Part shown: positions 47,503 through 57,175 of the stretch, one piece after another | How the letters are laid out: every line of letters starts with the position of its first letter | How positions within the stretch are numbered: the first letter of the stretch is position 1 | DNA from: CAVPGP01 sp963704025 | Lineage (GTDB): Bacteria; Actinomycetota; Thermoleophilia; Gaiellales; Gaiellaceae | Length of the DNA stretch: 64,000 nucleotides | Reading direction: 5' to 3' | Assembly: GCA_963704025.1 (NCBI GenBank) | Contig: CAVPGP010000002.1 | Coordinates: 744,001-808,000 of the forward strand | The notes under the pieces: generated by a model | What the model was told of the DNA's origin: nothing | What the model saw: the letters and a program-made list of their open reading frames with translations, nothing else | Database searches by the model: none | Translations under genes and position numbers: made by a program

Positions 47503-48074
47503 CGCGCTCCGACCCGGCGCGCGGGCAGCTCTCCGGCTACCGCTATCCGGACGACGTGCGCGTCGACGAGCTGCTCGTCCGGCCGCCCGCCGAGGCGGAC
47601 GTCGAGCTCGTGGCCCCCGCCTTCCTGGATCCGGCCGTCGGCGGCGAAGCAGGACTGCCGCAGGTCGATGCGGAGACGCTCCGCGTCATGCTGCGCGAGC
47701 AGCTGCCGCTGATGCGCGAGCGCGGGCTGCTCGCGCCGTACCTGATCGAGGACACGCGGGACGGCGCGATTCTCGGCGGTTGCGCGCTGCACCACTTCGA
47801 CCCGATGCGCGACACGGTCGAGATCGGCTACTGGCTCTTCGTCGGCTCCCGCGGCCGGGGGGTCGCCACCCGCGCCGTCGGCGCCCTCGTCGAGGACGCG
47901 TTCGCGCAGGGCATCCGCCGTGTCGAGGCCCACGTGCGACTCGAGAACACCGCCTCCGAGCGGGTGCTCGAGCGGCTCGGCTTCGAGCGCGAGGGGGTCC
48001 GCCGCCGCTACCTCCGCCACGGCGGCGGCTACGCGGACGCCACCATCTTCGCCCGGCTCGCCGGCGACGCATGA
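47499..48074 (+). CDS. GNAT-family acetyltransferase (RimJ/RimL type) inserted between trpB and trpA
   Basis: A 191-residue N-acetyltransferase. DELLVRPPAEADVELVAPAF opens the domain, EIGYWLFVGSRGRGVATRAV holds the acetyl-CoA pyrophosphate loop, and RVEAHVRLENTASERVLERLGFEREG is the typical RimJ/RimL C-terminal signature. The GTG start overlaps the trpB stop and its stop overlaps the trpA ATG, so it is embedded in the operon and translated with it. The substrate is unknown; acetylation of an amino acid, a Trp-pathway intermediate, or a protein N-terminus are all possible. Confidence 0.87.
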   Translation: MTRSDPARGQLSGYRYPDDVRVDELLVRPPAEADVELVAPAFLDPAVGGEAGLPQVDAETLRVMLREQLPLMRERGLLAPYLIEDTRDGAILGGCALHHFDPMRDTVEIGYWLFVGSRGRGVATRAVGALVEDAFAQGIRRVEAHVRLENTASERVLERLGFEREGVRRRYLRHGGGYADATIFARLAGDA

Positions 48075-48781
48075 GCAAGCGCATCGCCATCTACCTGATG
48101 GCCGGCCCGGAGACACCGGCGCTCGCCGAGGCGGCCGTCGACGGCGGCGCAGACATCGTCGAGCTCGGCTTCCCCTTCTCCGACCCGCTCGCGGACGGCC
48201 CGGTGATCCGCCGCGCAGGCGAGCGCGCGCTCGCACAGGGCATGCGCACCGGCCGCTGCCTCGAATGCCTGGCCGAGACCCGACGGCGCGTCGACGTCCC
48301 GCTGATCCCCATGACCTACGCGTCGATCCTCGAGGCGTACGGCTGGGAGCGATTCGCGGCCGACGCCCGCTCCGCCGGGGCGACGAGCCTGATCGTCGCC
48401 GACCTCCCCGCCGGGGAGCGCGAGGGGCTGCGGCGCGTGCAGCTCGTCGCGCCGACCTCCACCGACGAGCGGATCCGCCTCGCCGCCGAGCAGACGGACG
48501 GCTGGCTCTACCTCGTCACCGTCGCCGGGACGACGGGTGCGCGTGCGGGCCTCTCACCCGCCCTGGCGGGCCTCGTCGAGCGCTCCCGGGCGCTGACGGA
48601 CGTGCCGGTGTACGCAGGCTTCGGCATCTCGACCCCGGAGCACGCCCGCGCGGCGACCGAGCTGGCGGACGGGATCGTCGTCGGCTCGCGCGCCGTCGAG
48701 GTCGCCGACGAGGGGCCCGCGGCGCTGCGCGACTACGTGCGCTCCCTCCGCGAGGCCGTGGACGCGCGAGTCGCGGTGTAG
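48071..48781 (+). CDS. trpA: tryptophan synthase alpha chain
   Basis: A 236-residue TIM-barrel enzyme, slightly shorter than the usual 260. It begins directly at strand 1 (IAIYLMAGPETPALAEAAVD), so the N-terminal helix of most TrpA proteins is missing. The catalytic Glu and Asp lie in IVELGFPFSDPLADGPVI; LVAPTSTDERIRLAA, LYLVTVAGTTGARAG and VPVYAGFGISTPEHA bind the substrate phosphate. It cleaves indole-3-glycerol phosphate and channels indole to TrpB. It is coupled to the acetyltransferase upstream (ATGA) and is followed 9 bp later by a methyltransferase. Confidence 0.95.
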   Translation: MSKRIAIYLMAGPETPALAEAAVDGGADIVELGFPFSDPLADGPVIRRAGERALAQGMRTGRCLECLAETRRRVDVPLIPMTYASILEAYGWERFAADARSAGATSLIVADLPAGEREGLRRVQLVAPTSTDERIRLAAEQTDGWLYLVTVAGTTGARAGLSPALAGLVERSRALTDVPVYAGFGISTPEHARAATELADGIVVGSRAVEVADEGPAALRDYVRSLREAVDARVAV

Positions 48782-48790
48782 ATTCGGCGG

Positions 48791-49520
48791 GTGCGCGAGT
48801 ACACGCCGTCCACCTACGGCGACGCCTGGGCGGAGATCTACGACGAGCGGGTCGCCCCCTCGCCGGCCGGAGAGCTCGAGCTGCTCGCGGAGCTCGCCGG
48901 CGAGGGACCGGTGCTGGAGCTCGGCGTGGGCACCGGCCGCGTCGCGGCGCCGCTCGCGGAGCGCGGCCTGGAGGTGCACGGGCTCGACCCGTCGCGGGAG
49001 ATGCTGGCCCGGCTGCGTGAGAAGAGCGACCGGGTCGTCGCCCACGAGGGCCTCATGGACGACTTCGACCTGGGACGCGAGTTCCAGCTCGTCTACGTCG
49101 TCTCCTCGACGATCTTCGCGCCGCTGACCCAGGAGGCGCAGGTCGCGACGTTCCGCTGCGCCGCCCGCCATCTGCGACCGGGCGGAGTCTTCCTCGTGCA
49201 GGCGTTCTTCCCCGACCTGACGCGCTTCGACCGCGGCCAGCGCGTCGGCGCGGTCGACGTCGTCGCTCGACCGCGTGATGCTCGAGGCAACGAAGGTCGA
49301 TCGCGCGCAGCAGCTGCTGACGGGCCAGCACGTCGAGCTTTCGGCCGATGGGACGCGGCTCTACCCGGTGATGATCCGCCTCGCGTATCCGACCGAGCTC
49401 GACCTGATGGCGCAGCTCGCCGGCCTCGCGCTCCGCGACCGGTGGGCCGACTTCGAGCGGGCGCCGTACGACTCGTCGAGCCAGAGCCACGTCTCCGTCT
49501 ACGCGAAGGAGCCCGCATGA
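48791..49520 (+). CDS. class I SAM-dependent methyltransferase (one frame break)
   Basis: The N-terminal part from GTG 48791 has YGDAWAEIYDERV and the SAM site VLELGVGTGRVAAPLAERGLEVHGLDPS. An inserted base near 49262 shifts the frame; the rest (SLDRVMLEATKVDRAQQLL to VSVYAKEPA) resumes in the new frame to the stop at 49518. The corrected length is about 242 residues. The family (Methyltransf_25/11-like) does not reveal the substrate. It is 9 bp after trpA and overlaps the nitrilase start (ATGA), so it belongs to the same transcriptional unit as trp, or to a unit read from it. Confidence 0.85.
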
Positions 49521-50432
49521 ACGAGCCCGTCAAGGTCGCCTGCATCCAGGCGGAGCCGGTCATCCTCGACCGCGAGGCGACCCTCGACAAGATGGCGGCG
49601 ATCGCGGCCGAGGCGGCCGGCGAGGGCGCGCGGCTGCTCGTCTACCCCGAGGCGTTTCGTGCCCGCCTATCCTTCTTCTGTCTGGGCACGGGCGCTCGCG
49701 GGCTGGGCTGCCGACGGCGCCAAGGAAGCCTTCGCGCTGCTGGCGCGCGAGTCCGTCGAGGTGCCCGGTCCGGCGGTCGAGCGGATGGGCGCGATCGCCC
49801 GCGAGCACGGCGTCTGGATGGTGACCGGCGTCACGGAGGTCGACCCGGAGCGGCCGGCGACGCTCTACAACACGCTCCTCTATCACGCGCCGGACGGCTC
49901 GCTCGCCTACAAGCACCGCAAGCTCGTGCCCACGAACCACGAGCGCCTCGTCTGGGGTCAGGGCGACGGCGGCGGCCTGCGCGCGATCCCGACTGAGCTC
50001 GGGCGCATCGGCGGCCTGATCTGCTGGGAGAACTACATGCCGCTGGCGCGCTTCGCGCTCTACGAGTCGGGCGTCGAGATCTACATCGCCTCGACGGCGG
50101 ACGACGGCGACGCGTGGCAGGCGACGCTCGTCCACATCGCCCGCGAGTCGCGGTCGTTCGTCGTCTCACCGTCGCATTTCCAGCGCGCCTCGTCGTACCC
50201 GGACGACTTCCCGCTTCGCGCCCTGCTCGACGGCGTCGACGTGATCGGCCGCGGCGGCAGCGCCGTGCTCGGCCCCGACGGCTCGTATCTCGCGGGGCCG
50301 CTCTACGACGAGGAGGGCGTCCTCTACGCGGAGCTGGACCCGGCGCGTCTCTGGGAGGAGCGGCAGCGCTTCGACCCGGCCGGGCACTATCACCGGCCGG
50401 ACGTCCTGCAGCTGACCGTGAACGCACCGTGA
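49517..50432 (+). CDS. nitrilase/carbon-nitrogen hydrolase family protein (one frame break)
   Basis: The product, about 304 residues after repair, has the Glu-Lys-Cys triad of the nitrilase superfamily: Glu45 in LLVYPEAF, Lys in AYKHRKLVPTNHERLVWGQG, and Cys in GGLICWENYMPLARFAL. An extra C near 49660 interrupts the frame between PEAF and VPAYPSSVWARALAGW. The PEAFVPAYP and CWENYMPLAR motifs are those of true nitrilases (branch 1), which convert nitriles to acids, e.g. indole-3-acetonitrile to indole-3-acetate. Its place behind the trp genes makes a tryptophan-derived nitrile an attractive but untested substrate. Confidence 0.87.
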
Positions 50433-50439
50433 AGGCACC

Positions 50440-51519
50440 GTGAAGGCCGCCGTCGTCGGCGCCGGCGTCTTCGGCGCCTCCACGGCGCGCGCGCTCGTGC
50501 GGCGGGGCTGGGACGTGACGCTCGTCGAGCAGTACGTCCCCGGCCACGTGCGCTCGGCGTCCGGCGGCGACACGCGCCTGATCCGCTTCGCGCACGGCGA
50601 CGAGGAGTGGTACACGGCCCTCGCGTGGCGGGCGAGAGGGCTCTGGCGCGAGCTCGAGCGCGAGAGCGGGCAGTCGCTCCTGGACGAGCGCGGCGTCGCC
50701 TGGCTCGCCAGCGGCGACGGCGCCTTCGAGGAGCAGAGCGAGCCCGTCCTCCGCCGGCTCGGGATCGCGGTCGAGCGGCTGACGCCCGAGGAGGGGCGGC
50801 GCCTCTTCCCGTCTCTGGCCGGCGACGACCTGCGGTTCGTGCTCCTCGAGCCGGAGGCGGGCGTGCTGCACGCGCGGCGTGCGACGCAGGCGCTCGTCGA
50901 GCAGGTCGAGCGCGAGGGCGGGCGTCTCGAGGCCGGTCGCGCAGACCCCGCGTCGCCGCCCGCAGCCGACGTCGTCGTCTGGGCGTGCGGCGCGTGGCTG
51001 CCGAAGCTCTTCCCGGAGCTCGTGCGGATCAAGATCTCGAAGCGGGACGTCTTCTTCTTCGGTGCCGGCGCGGACTGGACCCGCGCGCCGGGATGGTGCG
51101 ACTACGACGCGGCCTTCTACGGGCACGGCGAGGTCGGCGGCCTCGGCGTCAAGGTCGCCCCGGACGCGGCCGGCGAGGCGATCGACCCGGACACGCTCGA
51201 GCGGCTCGCCTCGCCCGCCAACGTCGAGCTCGCCCACGAGTACGCCGCACGTCGTTTTCCAGGGCTGACCACCATCGTCGGCTCGCGGACCTGCCAGTAC
51301 GCCCTGACGCCGGACGCCCACTTCGTGATCGCGCCGCACCCGGAGCGCGACGGCTGGTGGCTGCTCGGCGGCGGCTCGGGCCACGGCTTCAAGCACGGGC
51401 CGGCGCTCGGGGAGCACGTCGCCGACCTCGTCGAAGGAAAGGCCGAGCCGGACCCGCGGCACGGCCTCGACGAGCGGCAACCGGGCGCCGGCCTGCGCAC
51501 GGCGACGATCGAGGCGTAG
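50440..51519 (+). CDS. FAD-dependent oxidoreductase, sarcosine/N-methyltryptophan oxidase-like
   Basis: A 359-residue DAO-family flavoprotein. The GTG start leads into the dinucleotide-binding fold AAVVGAGVFGASTARALVRRGWDVTLVE, then SASGGDTRLIRFAHGDEEWY, a motif shared with monomeric sarcosine oxidase and SolA. LEPEAGVLHARRATQAL and VVVWACGAWLPKLFPEL follow, and LLGGGSGHGFKHGPALGEHVADL closes the FAD site. The Cys that carries covalent FAD in MSOX is not evident, since the region reads SGHGFKHGP. It lies 7 bp after the nitrilase and is the last gene before a convergent cupin. Confidence 0.88.
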   Translation: MKAAVVGAGVFGASTARALVRRGWDVTLVEQYVPGHVRSASGGDTRLIRFAHGDEEWYTALAWRARGLWRELERESGQSLLDERGVAWLASGDGAFEEQSEPVLRRLGIAVERLTPEEGRRLFPSLAGDDLRFVLLEPEAGVLHARRATQALVEQVEREGGRLEAGRADPASPPAADVVVWACGAWLPKLFPELVRIKISKRDVFFFGAGADWTRAPGWCDYDAAFYGHGEVGGLGVKVAPDAAGEAIDPDTLERLASPANVELAHEYAARRFPGLTTIVGSRTCQYALTPDAHFVIAPHPERDGWWLLGGGSGHGFKHGPALGEHVADLVEGKAEPDPRHGLDERQPGAGLRTATIEA

Positions 51520-51960
51520 CTACTGGGCGGTCGGGAGGCCGGCGTAGTGCTCCGCGCGCCACGTCGACTCGAAGCACCCCGGCCGGCAGCCGACCGCGAA
51601 GAGCGTCGTTCCGGCCTCGAGCGCCGTCGCAGAGCGTCGCACCTCCGGGTCGTTCACGGCGACGATCGTGCCGGGCCCGGCGACGAGCTCCTCCCCCTCG
51701 AGCGTGAGCCGCGCCCGGCCCGCCGTGACGAGGTAGAGCTCCTCGTGGCCGCTCCCCGCCTCGTCGTGCTCGCCGACGAGCGTGTCGCCCTCGGCCCTCG
51801 CGACGTACGCGTTGATCCCGAAGGCGGTCAGGCCGAAGAAGTGACGGATCGGCTTCCAGGCGGGATCGCCGGGATCGGTCGCCGTCGGCACGTCGGGAAG
51901 CTCGTCGAGCTGCGCCGCGGCCCAGCGGGGCACTAGAGGCTTGATGTGACACTCCGGCAC
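51520..51960 (-). CDS. cupin-domain protein
   Basis: A 146-residue single-domain cupin. The core is GEHDEAGSGHEELYLVTAGRARLTLEGEEL (metal motif with His and Glu) and GPGTIVAVNDPEVRRSATALEAGTTLFAVG. The second motif lacks the usual His, so metal binding may be weak. It starts MPECHIKPLVPRW; the first codons lie in the end of the 169-bp palindromic element, so the promoter may be within that element. Its stop is adjacent to the convergent FAD oxidase stop (no gap). Function unknown. Confidence 0.8.
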   Translation of the reverse strand: MPECHIKPLVPRWAAAQLDELPDVPTATDPGDPAWKPIRHFFGLTAFGINAYVARAEGDTLVGEHDEAGSGHEELYLVTAGRARLTLEGEELVAGPGTIVAVNDPEVRRSATALEAGTTLFAVGCRPGCFESTWRAEHYAGLPTAQ

Positions 51961-52097
51961 GCACGGCTGGTGTGCCAGACACGGCGCGCTTCAACCGGCC
52001 CGCGCTTGCCCGTAGCACCACTACGCGCTGCGCCCGATCCGGCTGAACCGCTTGATCTGGCCCATCCCCGCACGCACCCCAGTTTCATATCAAGCCT

Positions 52098-52101
<4 letters not shown>
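51933..52101. repeat. 169-bp palindromic intergenic element, copy 2
   Basis: Terminal inverted repeats of 17 bp, CTAGAGGCTTGATGTGA (51933-51949) and TCATATCAAGCCTCTAG (52085-52101), differ at one base. Internal arms GCGCTTCAACCGG and CCGGCTGAACCGC also pair imperfectly, and CGTAG/CTACG forms a central stem. TA lies at both outer ends, as expected for a TA-duplicating element (IS630/mariner type MITE). It contains the tdk stop codon and the cupin start. It resembles the element at 34606 (both begin TAGA, purine, GCT and have TGA at the same offset). Confidence 0.55.
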
Positions 52102-52703
<602 letters not shown>

Positions 52704-52753
52704 TTTAAGCGGCGCGTCTGACGGACACCCCCCGGCGGGACAACCTCACGTGG

Positions 52754-53224
52754 TCACCCGTCGGTGTGCTTGAGCCGCGACTCGCGCGTCTGGGCCTCGG
52801 CGAGGGTCAGCTCACCGGCGCAGAGCTTCTCGTGGAGCTCGATCTCGATCTGGTCGACCTCGTCGGCACGCGGCCGCGGCTCGGGCCAGAGATTCCGCGG
52901 ATCGGTCGGGTGCCCACCGAGCGAGAGGCTGATCAGGTGGTCCTCCTGGTAGTCCGCCGGGCCGCCGGGGAGACCCCACTCCCGCAGCTGCTTCCGCTTC
53001 AGCGTGCCCGTGTAGCTGGACGGCGGGCGGACCGACTTCGAGTAGCCCGGGACGCAGACAGTGGACTGCAGCGTCGTCTGCGTCACGTCGGGGTTGAGCG
53101 CGCCCGGCGTCCGCTCCCAGCTCGCCACCTGCGCCGGCCGGCCGCTCGTTCCGCCGCAGCCGGCCGGCACGCCCGCCCCGACGACGAGCGCGACAACGAA
53201 CAGAACAGGGGTACGGCCGCGCAC
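52754..53224 (-). CDS. secreted lipoprotein with HNH-like motif
   Basis: A 156-residue protein with a signal peptide and lipobox (VLFVVALVVGAGVPAGC, Cys at 23). The mature part contains CVPGYSKSVRPPSSYTGTLK, REWGLPG and YQEDHLISLSLGGHPTDPRNLWPEP. The DH...NLWPE pattern is that of HNH-endonuclease-like domains recurring in small secreted bacterial proteins. Whether it cleaves nucleic acid is not known; an extracellular nuclease releasing nucleotides would be one reading. Its start is 90 bp from the lactonase-like gene's stop on the same strand. Confidence 0.78.
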   Translation of the reverse strand: MRGRTPVLFVVALVVGAGVPAGCGGTSGRPAQVASWERTPGALNPDVTQTTLQSTVCVPGYSKSVRPPSSYTGTLKRKQLREWGLPGGPADYQEDHLISLSLGGHPTDPRNLWPEPRPRADEVDQIEIELHEKLCAGELTLAEAQTRESRLKHTDG

Positions 53225-53317
53225 CTCGCGACCGTACCCCGCGCTCCGGCTCGCATCGCCCTCCGCGCGCGAATCGGCTCGGAATCGTCTCGCTTCCGTT
53301 ACGAAGCGGCGAGCCCG

Positions 53318-54348
53318 TTACGAAGCAGCCAGCCCGGCCACCGTCGCCGGCAGGCCCTCCCACGACCCAACCGGCGTCGAGCGCGCCGTCCGGCCCCACG
53401 GCGTAGCCGAAGACCCGGCGGGCGTCGGCGTCGACCGCGTAGAGGAACCTTCCGTCCGCGGTCAGGCCCTCGTCGCGCACGCCGGCCGAGTCCTCGACCG
53501 TGACCGCCGCCGCCGGGTCCTCGAGGACGAGCGAGCCGTCGGCCTCGATCCGGTAGCGGGAGATCTTCCCGTCCGCGAAGTTCGTGGTGAACGCGTAGCG
53601 GTCGTCCTTCGTCACGACGGCCCAGCAGATCTCGCTCAGCCCGTTGCCGGCCGACCGGGTGCGGGGCTCGGACGGAGCCGCCGTCGATCCGGTACGACGA
53701 GGCGGCGGCCTTGCCCGCCTGGGCGCCGAACGCCTCGGTGACGACGAGCGTGCCGTCCGAGGTGAAGGCGAACCCGTACGGCGTCAGGCCGGACGAGGGG
53801 TGGACCTGCGACTCGCCCAGCAGCCCGTCCGGGCCGACCGCGTAGGTGACGATCGCGTCGGTGCCACGCTCTGTGACGACCAGGATCGTGCCGTCCGGAG
53901 TGAACGAGACCTGCGCCCCGTCGGCGTCCGGGGCGGACAGGCGCCGCCGCGAGCCGTCGAGCGGGCTGAGCCGGCCGTCCGCGATCCGGAAGCCCGTCAG
54001 GCAAGAGCCGCCGGTGTTGAGGACGTAGACGAGCCCTCCGTGCTCGGCGACGCTCTTCGGGGCGGTGCCGCCGGTCGCGATCCGGTCGACGAGCTCGAGT
54101 CCGGCCCGGCTGACCGAGAGGAGCGACACGTCGTCGCTCGCCGCGTTGGTGACGAGCAGGTGCGAGCCGTCGTCCGTCAGGACGACCGAGCCCTGCGAGG
54201 TGAGGTGCGGGCGCCCGTCCCCCGCGCCGCCGGTGGGGAAGGCGCCGAGCGGCTCGAGCGTGCCGTCGGCGTTGCGGCCGAACGCCGCGACCTGATTGGC
54301 CGCCGCGTCGTTCGTCTGGACATAAACCCCCGGTGTGCGGTGCTGCAT
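53318..54348 (-). CDS. beta-propeller protein, 6-phosphogluconolactonase/YncE-like (two frame breaks)
   Basis: Starting ATG 54348 (MQHRTPGVYVQTNDAAANQV), repeats of the type LTDDGSHLLVTNAASDDVSL, VSFTPDGTILVVTERGTDAI and FAFTSDGTLVVTEAFG show a seven-bladed lactonase/YncE-type propeller. One base is inserted near 53640, after which SEICWAVVTKDDRYAFTTNF continues, and another near 53383, which restores VGSWEGLPATVAGLAAS and the stop at 53318. The corrected length is about 342 residues. No signal peptide, so probably cytoplasmic. Enzymatic activity is uncertain for this group. Confidence 0.85.
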
Positions 54349-54411
54349 CTGCGTCTCCCTTCGGAACGTGAGTGGCGTCTCTGTCCCGGTTGGACGCCGA
54401 TCCGTTACGGC

Positions 54412-54858
54412 TCAGTGATGCGCGTGCACGACCGCGTGCCCGCGGCCCCGGTCGATCAGCCAGCGGTTGACCGGAAACGCAGCGACGAAGGCGACCGCCA
54501 GGCCGAGTGCCAGGCTCACCCAGAAGAGCGCGTCGCCGAGGCCCGCCTCCATCGCGCCGGGGACGGCCAGCACGATCCCGTTGTCGACGATCTCCATGAC
54601 CGCGATCGAGAGCGTGTCGGCGGCGAGTGCGAGCCCCAGCGCCCGGCGCAGCGGCATCCGACCGACGAGCGGCCGGAGTGTCAGCGAGTAGCCGAAGACG
54701 AACGCGAGCACCACGGCGAGGGCGATCGAGGCTCCGTTGCCCCAGCCGAGCGCCGTCGCGATCACCAGGCCGAGCACCTCGCCGATCCCGCAGCCGGTCA
54801 GGCAGTGCACCGTCGCCTGGAAGGCGAGCCGGTTCGACGACTCAGGTCGTGCGTGCAA
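54412..54858 (-). CDS. DUF4396-like membrane protein in the copper operon
   Basis: A 148-residue protein with four likely membrane helices. The N-terminal motif AFQATVHCLTGCGIGEVLG carries two Cys and a Glu, which is characteristic of DUF4396 proteins. A His-rich tail (GRGHAVVHAHH) is present. Its start lies 17 bp inside the 3' end of csoR, indicating coupled translation as the third gene of the copA-csoR operon. A role in copper or another metal is inferred from location and from Cys/His content; it has no established function that I know of. Confidence 0.78.
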   Translation of the reverse strand: MHARPESSNRLAFQATVHCLTGCGIGEVLGLVIATALGWGNGASIALAVVLAFVFGYSLTLRPLVGRMPLRRALGLALAADTLSIAVMEIVDNGIVLAVPGAMEAGLGDALFWVSLALGLAVAFVAAFPVNRWLIDRGRGHAVVHAHH

Positions 54859-55132
54859 AGCGGTGCACCGCGGCGAGGAGCTCCTCGCTCTTCTCGGCGA
54901 CGACCTCGGGGTCCCCGGATTCGAGGGCCCCGGCCACGCAGTGCTTGACGTGGTCGTCGAGGATCTTGAAGCCGACGGACTCGAGCGCGGTCGAGACCGC
55001 TGCGATCTGGGTCAGGATGTCGACGCAGTAGCGGTCGTCCTCGAGCATGCGCTCGATCCCGCGCACCTGGCCCTCGATCCGGTGCAGGCGCTTCGCGAGC
55101 GCCTCCTTGTCCTTTGCGTAGCCGTGGCTCAT
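54842..55132 (-). CDS. csoR: copper-sensing repressor CsoR
   Basis: A 96-residue DUF156-family repressor. Its Cu(I) ligands Cys36 (DRYCVDIL), His61 and Cys65 (DDHVKHCVAG) have exactly the spacing and positions known in Mycobacterium tuberculosis CsoR. RLHRIEGQVRGIERMLEDD is the DNA-facing helix. Binding of Cu(I) releases it from DNA. It overlaps the copA stop (ATGA) and its predicted operator lies just upstream of copA, so the operon should be self-regulated. Confidence 0.93.
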   Translation of the reverse strand: MSHGYAKDKEALAKRLHRIEGQVRGIERMLEDDRYCVDILTQIAAVSTALESVGFKILDDHVKHCVAGALESGDPEVVAEKSEELLAAVHRFARTT

Positions 55133-57145
55133 CGATCCTCCCTGGGGCTCCGAAAGCGGCGCAGCCGGAGCGAGTTGGTGACGACGAAGACGCTGGAGAA
55201 GGCCATCGCACCCGCGGCGACGACCGGGTTCAGGAGGCCGGCGACGGCGAGCGGGATCGCTGCCACGTTGTAGGCGAAGGCCCAGAAGAGATTGCCCTTG
55301 ATGGTGGCCAGCGTGCGCCGCGCGAGCCGGATCGCGTCGGCCGCGGCGCGCAGATCGCCCGAGACGAGCGTCAGGTCGCTCGCCTCGATCGCCACGTCCG
55401 TGCCCGTGCCGATCGCGAGGCCGAGGTCGGCCTGGGCGAGCGCCGGCGCGTCGTTGACGCCGTCGCCCACCATGGCCACCACCTCGCCGGCCTCCTGCAG
55501 GCGCCGGATCTCGGCGGCCTTTCCGTCCGGGAGCACCTCTGCGAGCACGCGCTCGATCCCGACCTCGTCGGCCACGAGGCGTGCGGTCGCCTCCGCGTCG
55601 CCGCTGAGCAGAACCGGCGTCAGGCCGAGCGCCTTCAGCTCGCGCACGGCCTCGGCGCTCGTCGGCTTGACCGTGTCGCGCACGACGAGGCGGGCGCGCT
55701 CGACGCCGCCCCACGAGACCACGAGCCGCTCGACGCGCACCTCCGTTCCGTCGACGACGCCGACGACGCCGCGGCCCGGCAGATTGCGGAACGACTCCAC
55801 GCTCGGCAGCCCGCCGAGCTCGCTCTGTGCGGCGGCCGCGACCGCGCGGCCGACCGGATGCTCGCTCGCGTGCTCGACCGCGCCTGCCAGCCGCAGCACC
55901 TCGGACCGCTCGGCGCCGTTCAGGAGCTCGACGTCCGCCAGCTCCAGCCGCCCCTCGGTGACGGTGCCCGTCTTGTCGAGCACGATCGTCGTGATCGCCC
56001 GGGTCCGCTCGAGGACCTCGGGCCCCCGGATCAGCACGCCGAGCTGCGCCCCGCGTCCGGTGCCGACGAGCAGCGCGGTCGGCGTCGCGAGGCCCGAGCG
56101 CGCAGGGGCAGGCGATGATCAGAACGGCCACTGCGGCCTCGAACGCCGCCGCCGCGGACGCGCCCGCGAGCAGCCAGCCGGCGAGCGTCGCGAGGGCGAT
56201 CGCCAGCACGACCGGCACGAACACGGCCGCCACGCGATCGGCGAGCCGCTGGACCGGCGCCTTGCCGGCCTGCGCCTCGGCCACGAGCCTCGCGACCTGG
56301 GCGACCGCCGTGTCCGAGCCGACCCTCGTGGCGCGGACGGCCAGCAGCCCGTACGTGTTGAGCGTCCCCCCGGCGACCTCCGTTCCCGGGGCGACCTCGA
56401 CCGGCAGCGACTCGCCCGTCAGGAGCGACTGGTCGACCGCCGACTCTCCCGCCTCGACGACCCCGTCCGCGGCGATTCGCTCACCGGGCCGGACCTCGAA
56501 CCGGTCGCCGACTCGGATGTCCGCGACCGGCAGCAGCTCCAGCAGCGAGCGCAGCGCCTGACCCGCGCGGCGGCGCGCGCGGGTCTCGAGCCAGCGCCCG
56601 AGCAGGATCAGCGTCGTGATCGCCGCGGCCACCTCGAAGTACGTCTCGCCCTCGCCGCGAACGAGAGCGACGACCGACCAGCCCCAGGCGGCGAGCGTGC
56701 CGAGCGAGACGAGCGTGTCCATGGTCGCCGCGCCGTGCCGGAGGTTGCGGAGCGCGGCCCGGTGGAACGAGAGCCCGCCCCAGAGGACAACCGGCGTCGC
56801 GAGGGCGAACGACAGCCACTCCCAGCCCGGGAAGCGAAGCGGCGGGATCATGCCCAGCGCCACCACGGGCGCGGTCAGCGCCGCCGAGACGGCAAGCCTC
56901 CGTCCGAGCGGTCGCGCGGCCGACGCCTCGTCGTCGGAGAGCACGGCCCGGTAGCCGGCGCCCTCCACGGCCGCGGCGAGCTCCGGCGGCGAGACGAGCT
57001 CGGGGTCGAAGTCGACCGACGCGACCTCGGTCGCGAGGTTGACGGTCGCGTGGACGCCGGCGACGCGGTTCAGCGCCCGCTCGACGGTGGCCGCGCAGCC
57101 GGCGCACGTCATCCCCTCGATCGGCAGCTCCACCCGCGTTCCCAT
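55129..57145 (-). CDS. copA: copper-exporting P1B-type ATPase CopA (one frame break)
   Basis: A protein of about 670 residues. It has one N-terminal metal-binding domain (GMTCAGCAATVERAL, Cys14/Cys17), membrane helices, actuator motif LLTGESLPVEV and the transmembrane CPC in LIIACPCALG. One inserted base near 56095 (after CALG) interrupts the frame. It resumes LATPTALL and continues with the phosphorylation motif VLDKTGTVTEG, HP motif HASEHPVGRAV, and hinge MVGDGVNDAPALAQADLGLA. CPC with a single CxxC domain indicates Cu(I) export. A CsoR-type operator sits 10 bp before the ATG. Confidence 0.93.
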
Positions 57146-57154
57146 GGTTCGATC

Positions 57155-57171
57155 ATACCCCCTAGGGGTAC
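57155..57171 (-). promoter_or_regulatory. CsoR operator upstream of copA
   Basis: ATACCCCCTAGGGGTAC resembles the known CsoR operator pattern TACCCC...GGGGTA, an inverted repeat around CTAG. It lies 10 bp from the copA ATG, so the transcript must start very close to the start codon or the operator lies within a short leader. Confidence 0.8.
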
Positions 57172-57175
57172 GAGA

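Noticed and set aside
47499..48074. Acetyltransferase as a misread part of trpA or trpB
   Set aside because: Both flanking genes have complete catalytic motifs, and the middle gene has a full GNAT signature.
51950..52085. tRNA or known structured RNA in the tdk-cupin gap
   Set aside because: No T-loop GGTTCRA, acceptor stem or CCA; only palindromic arms.
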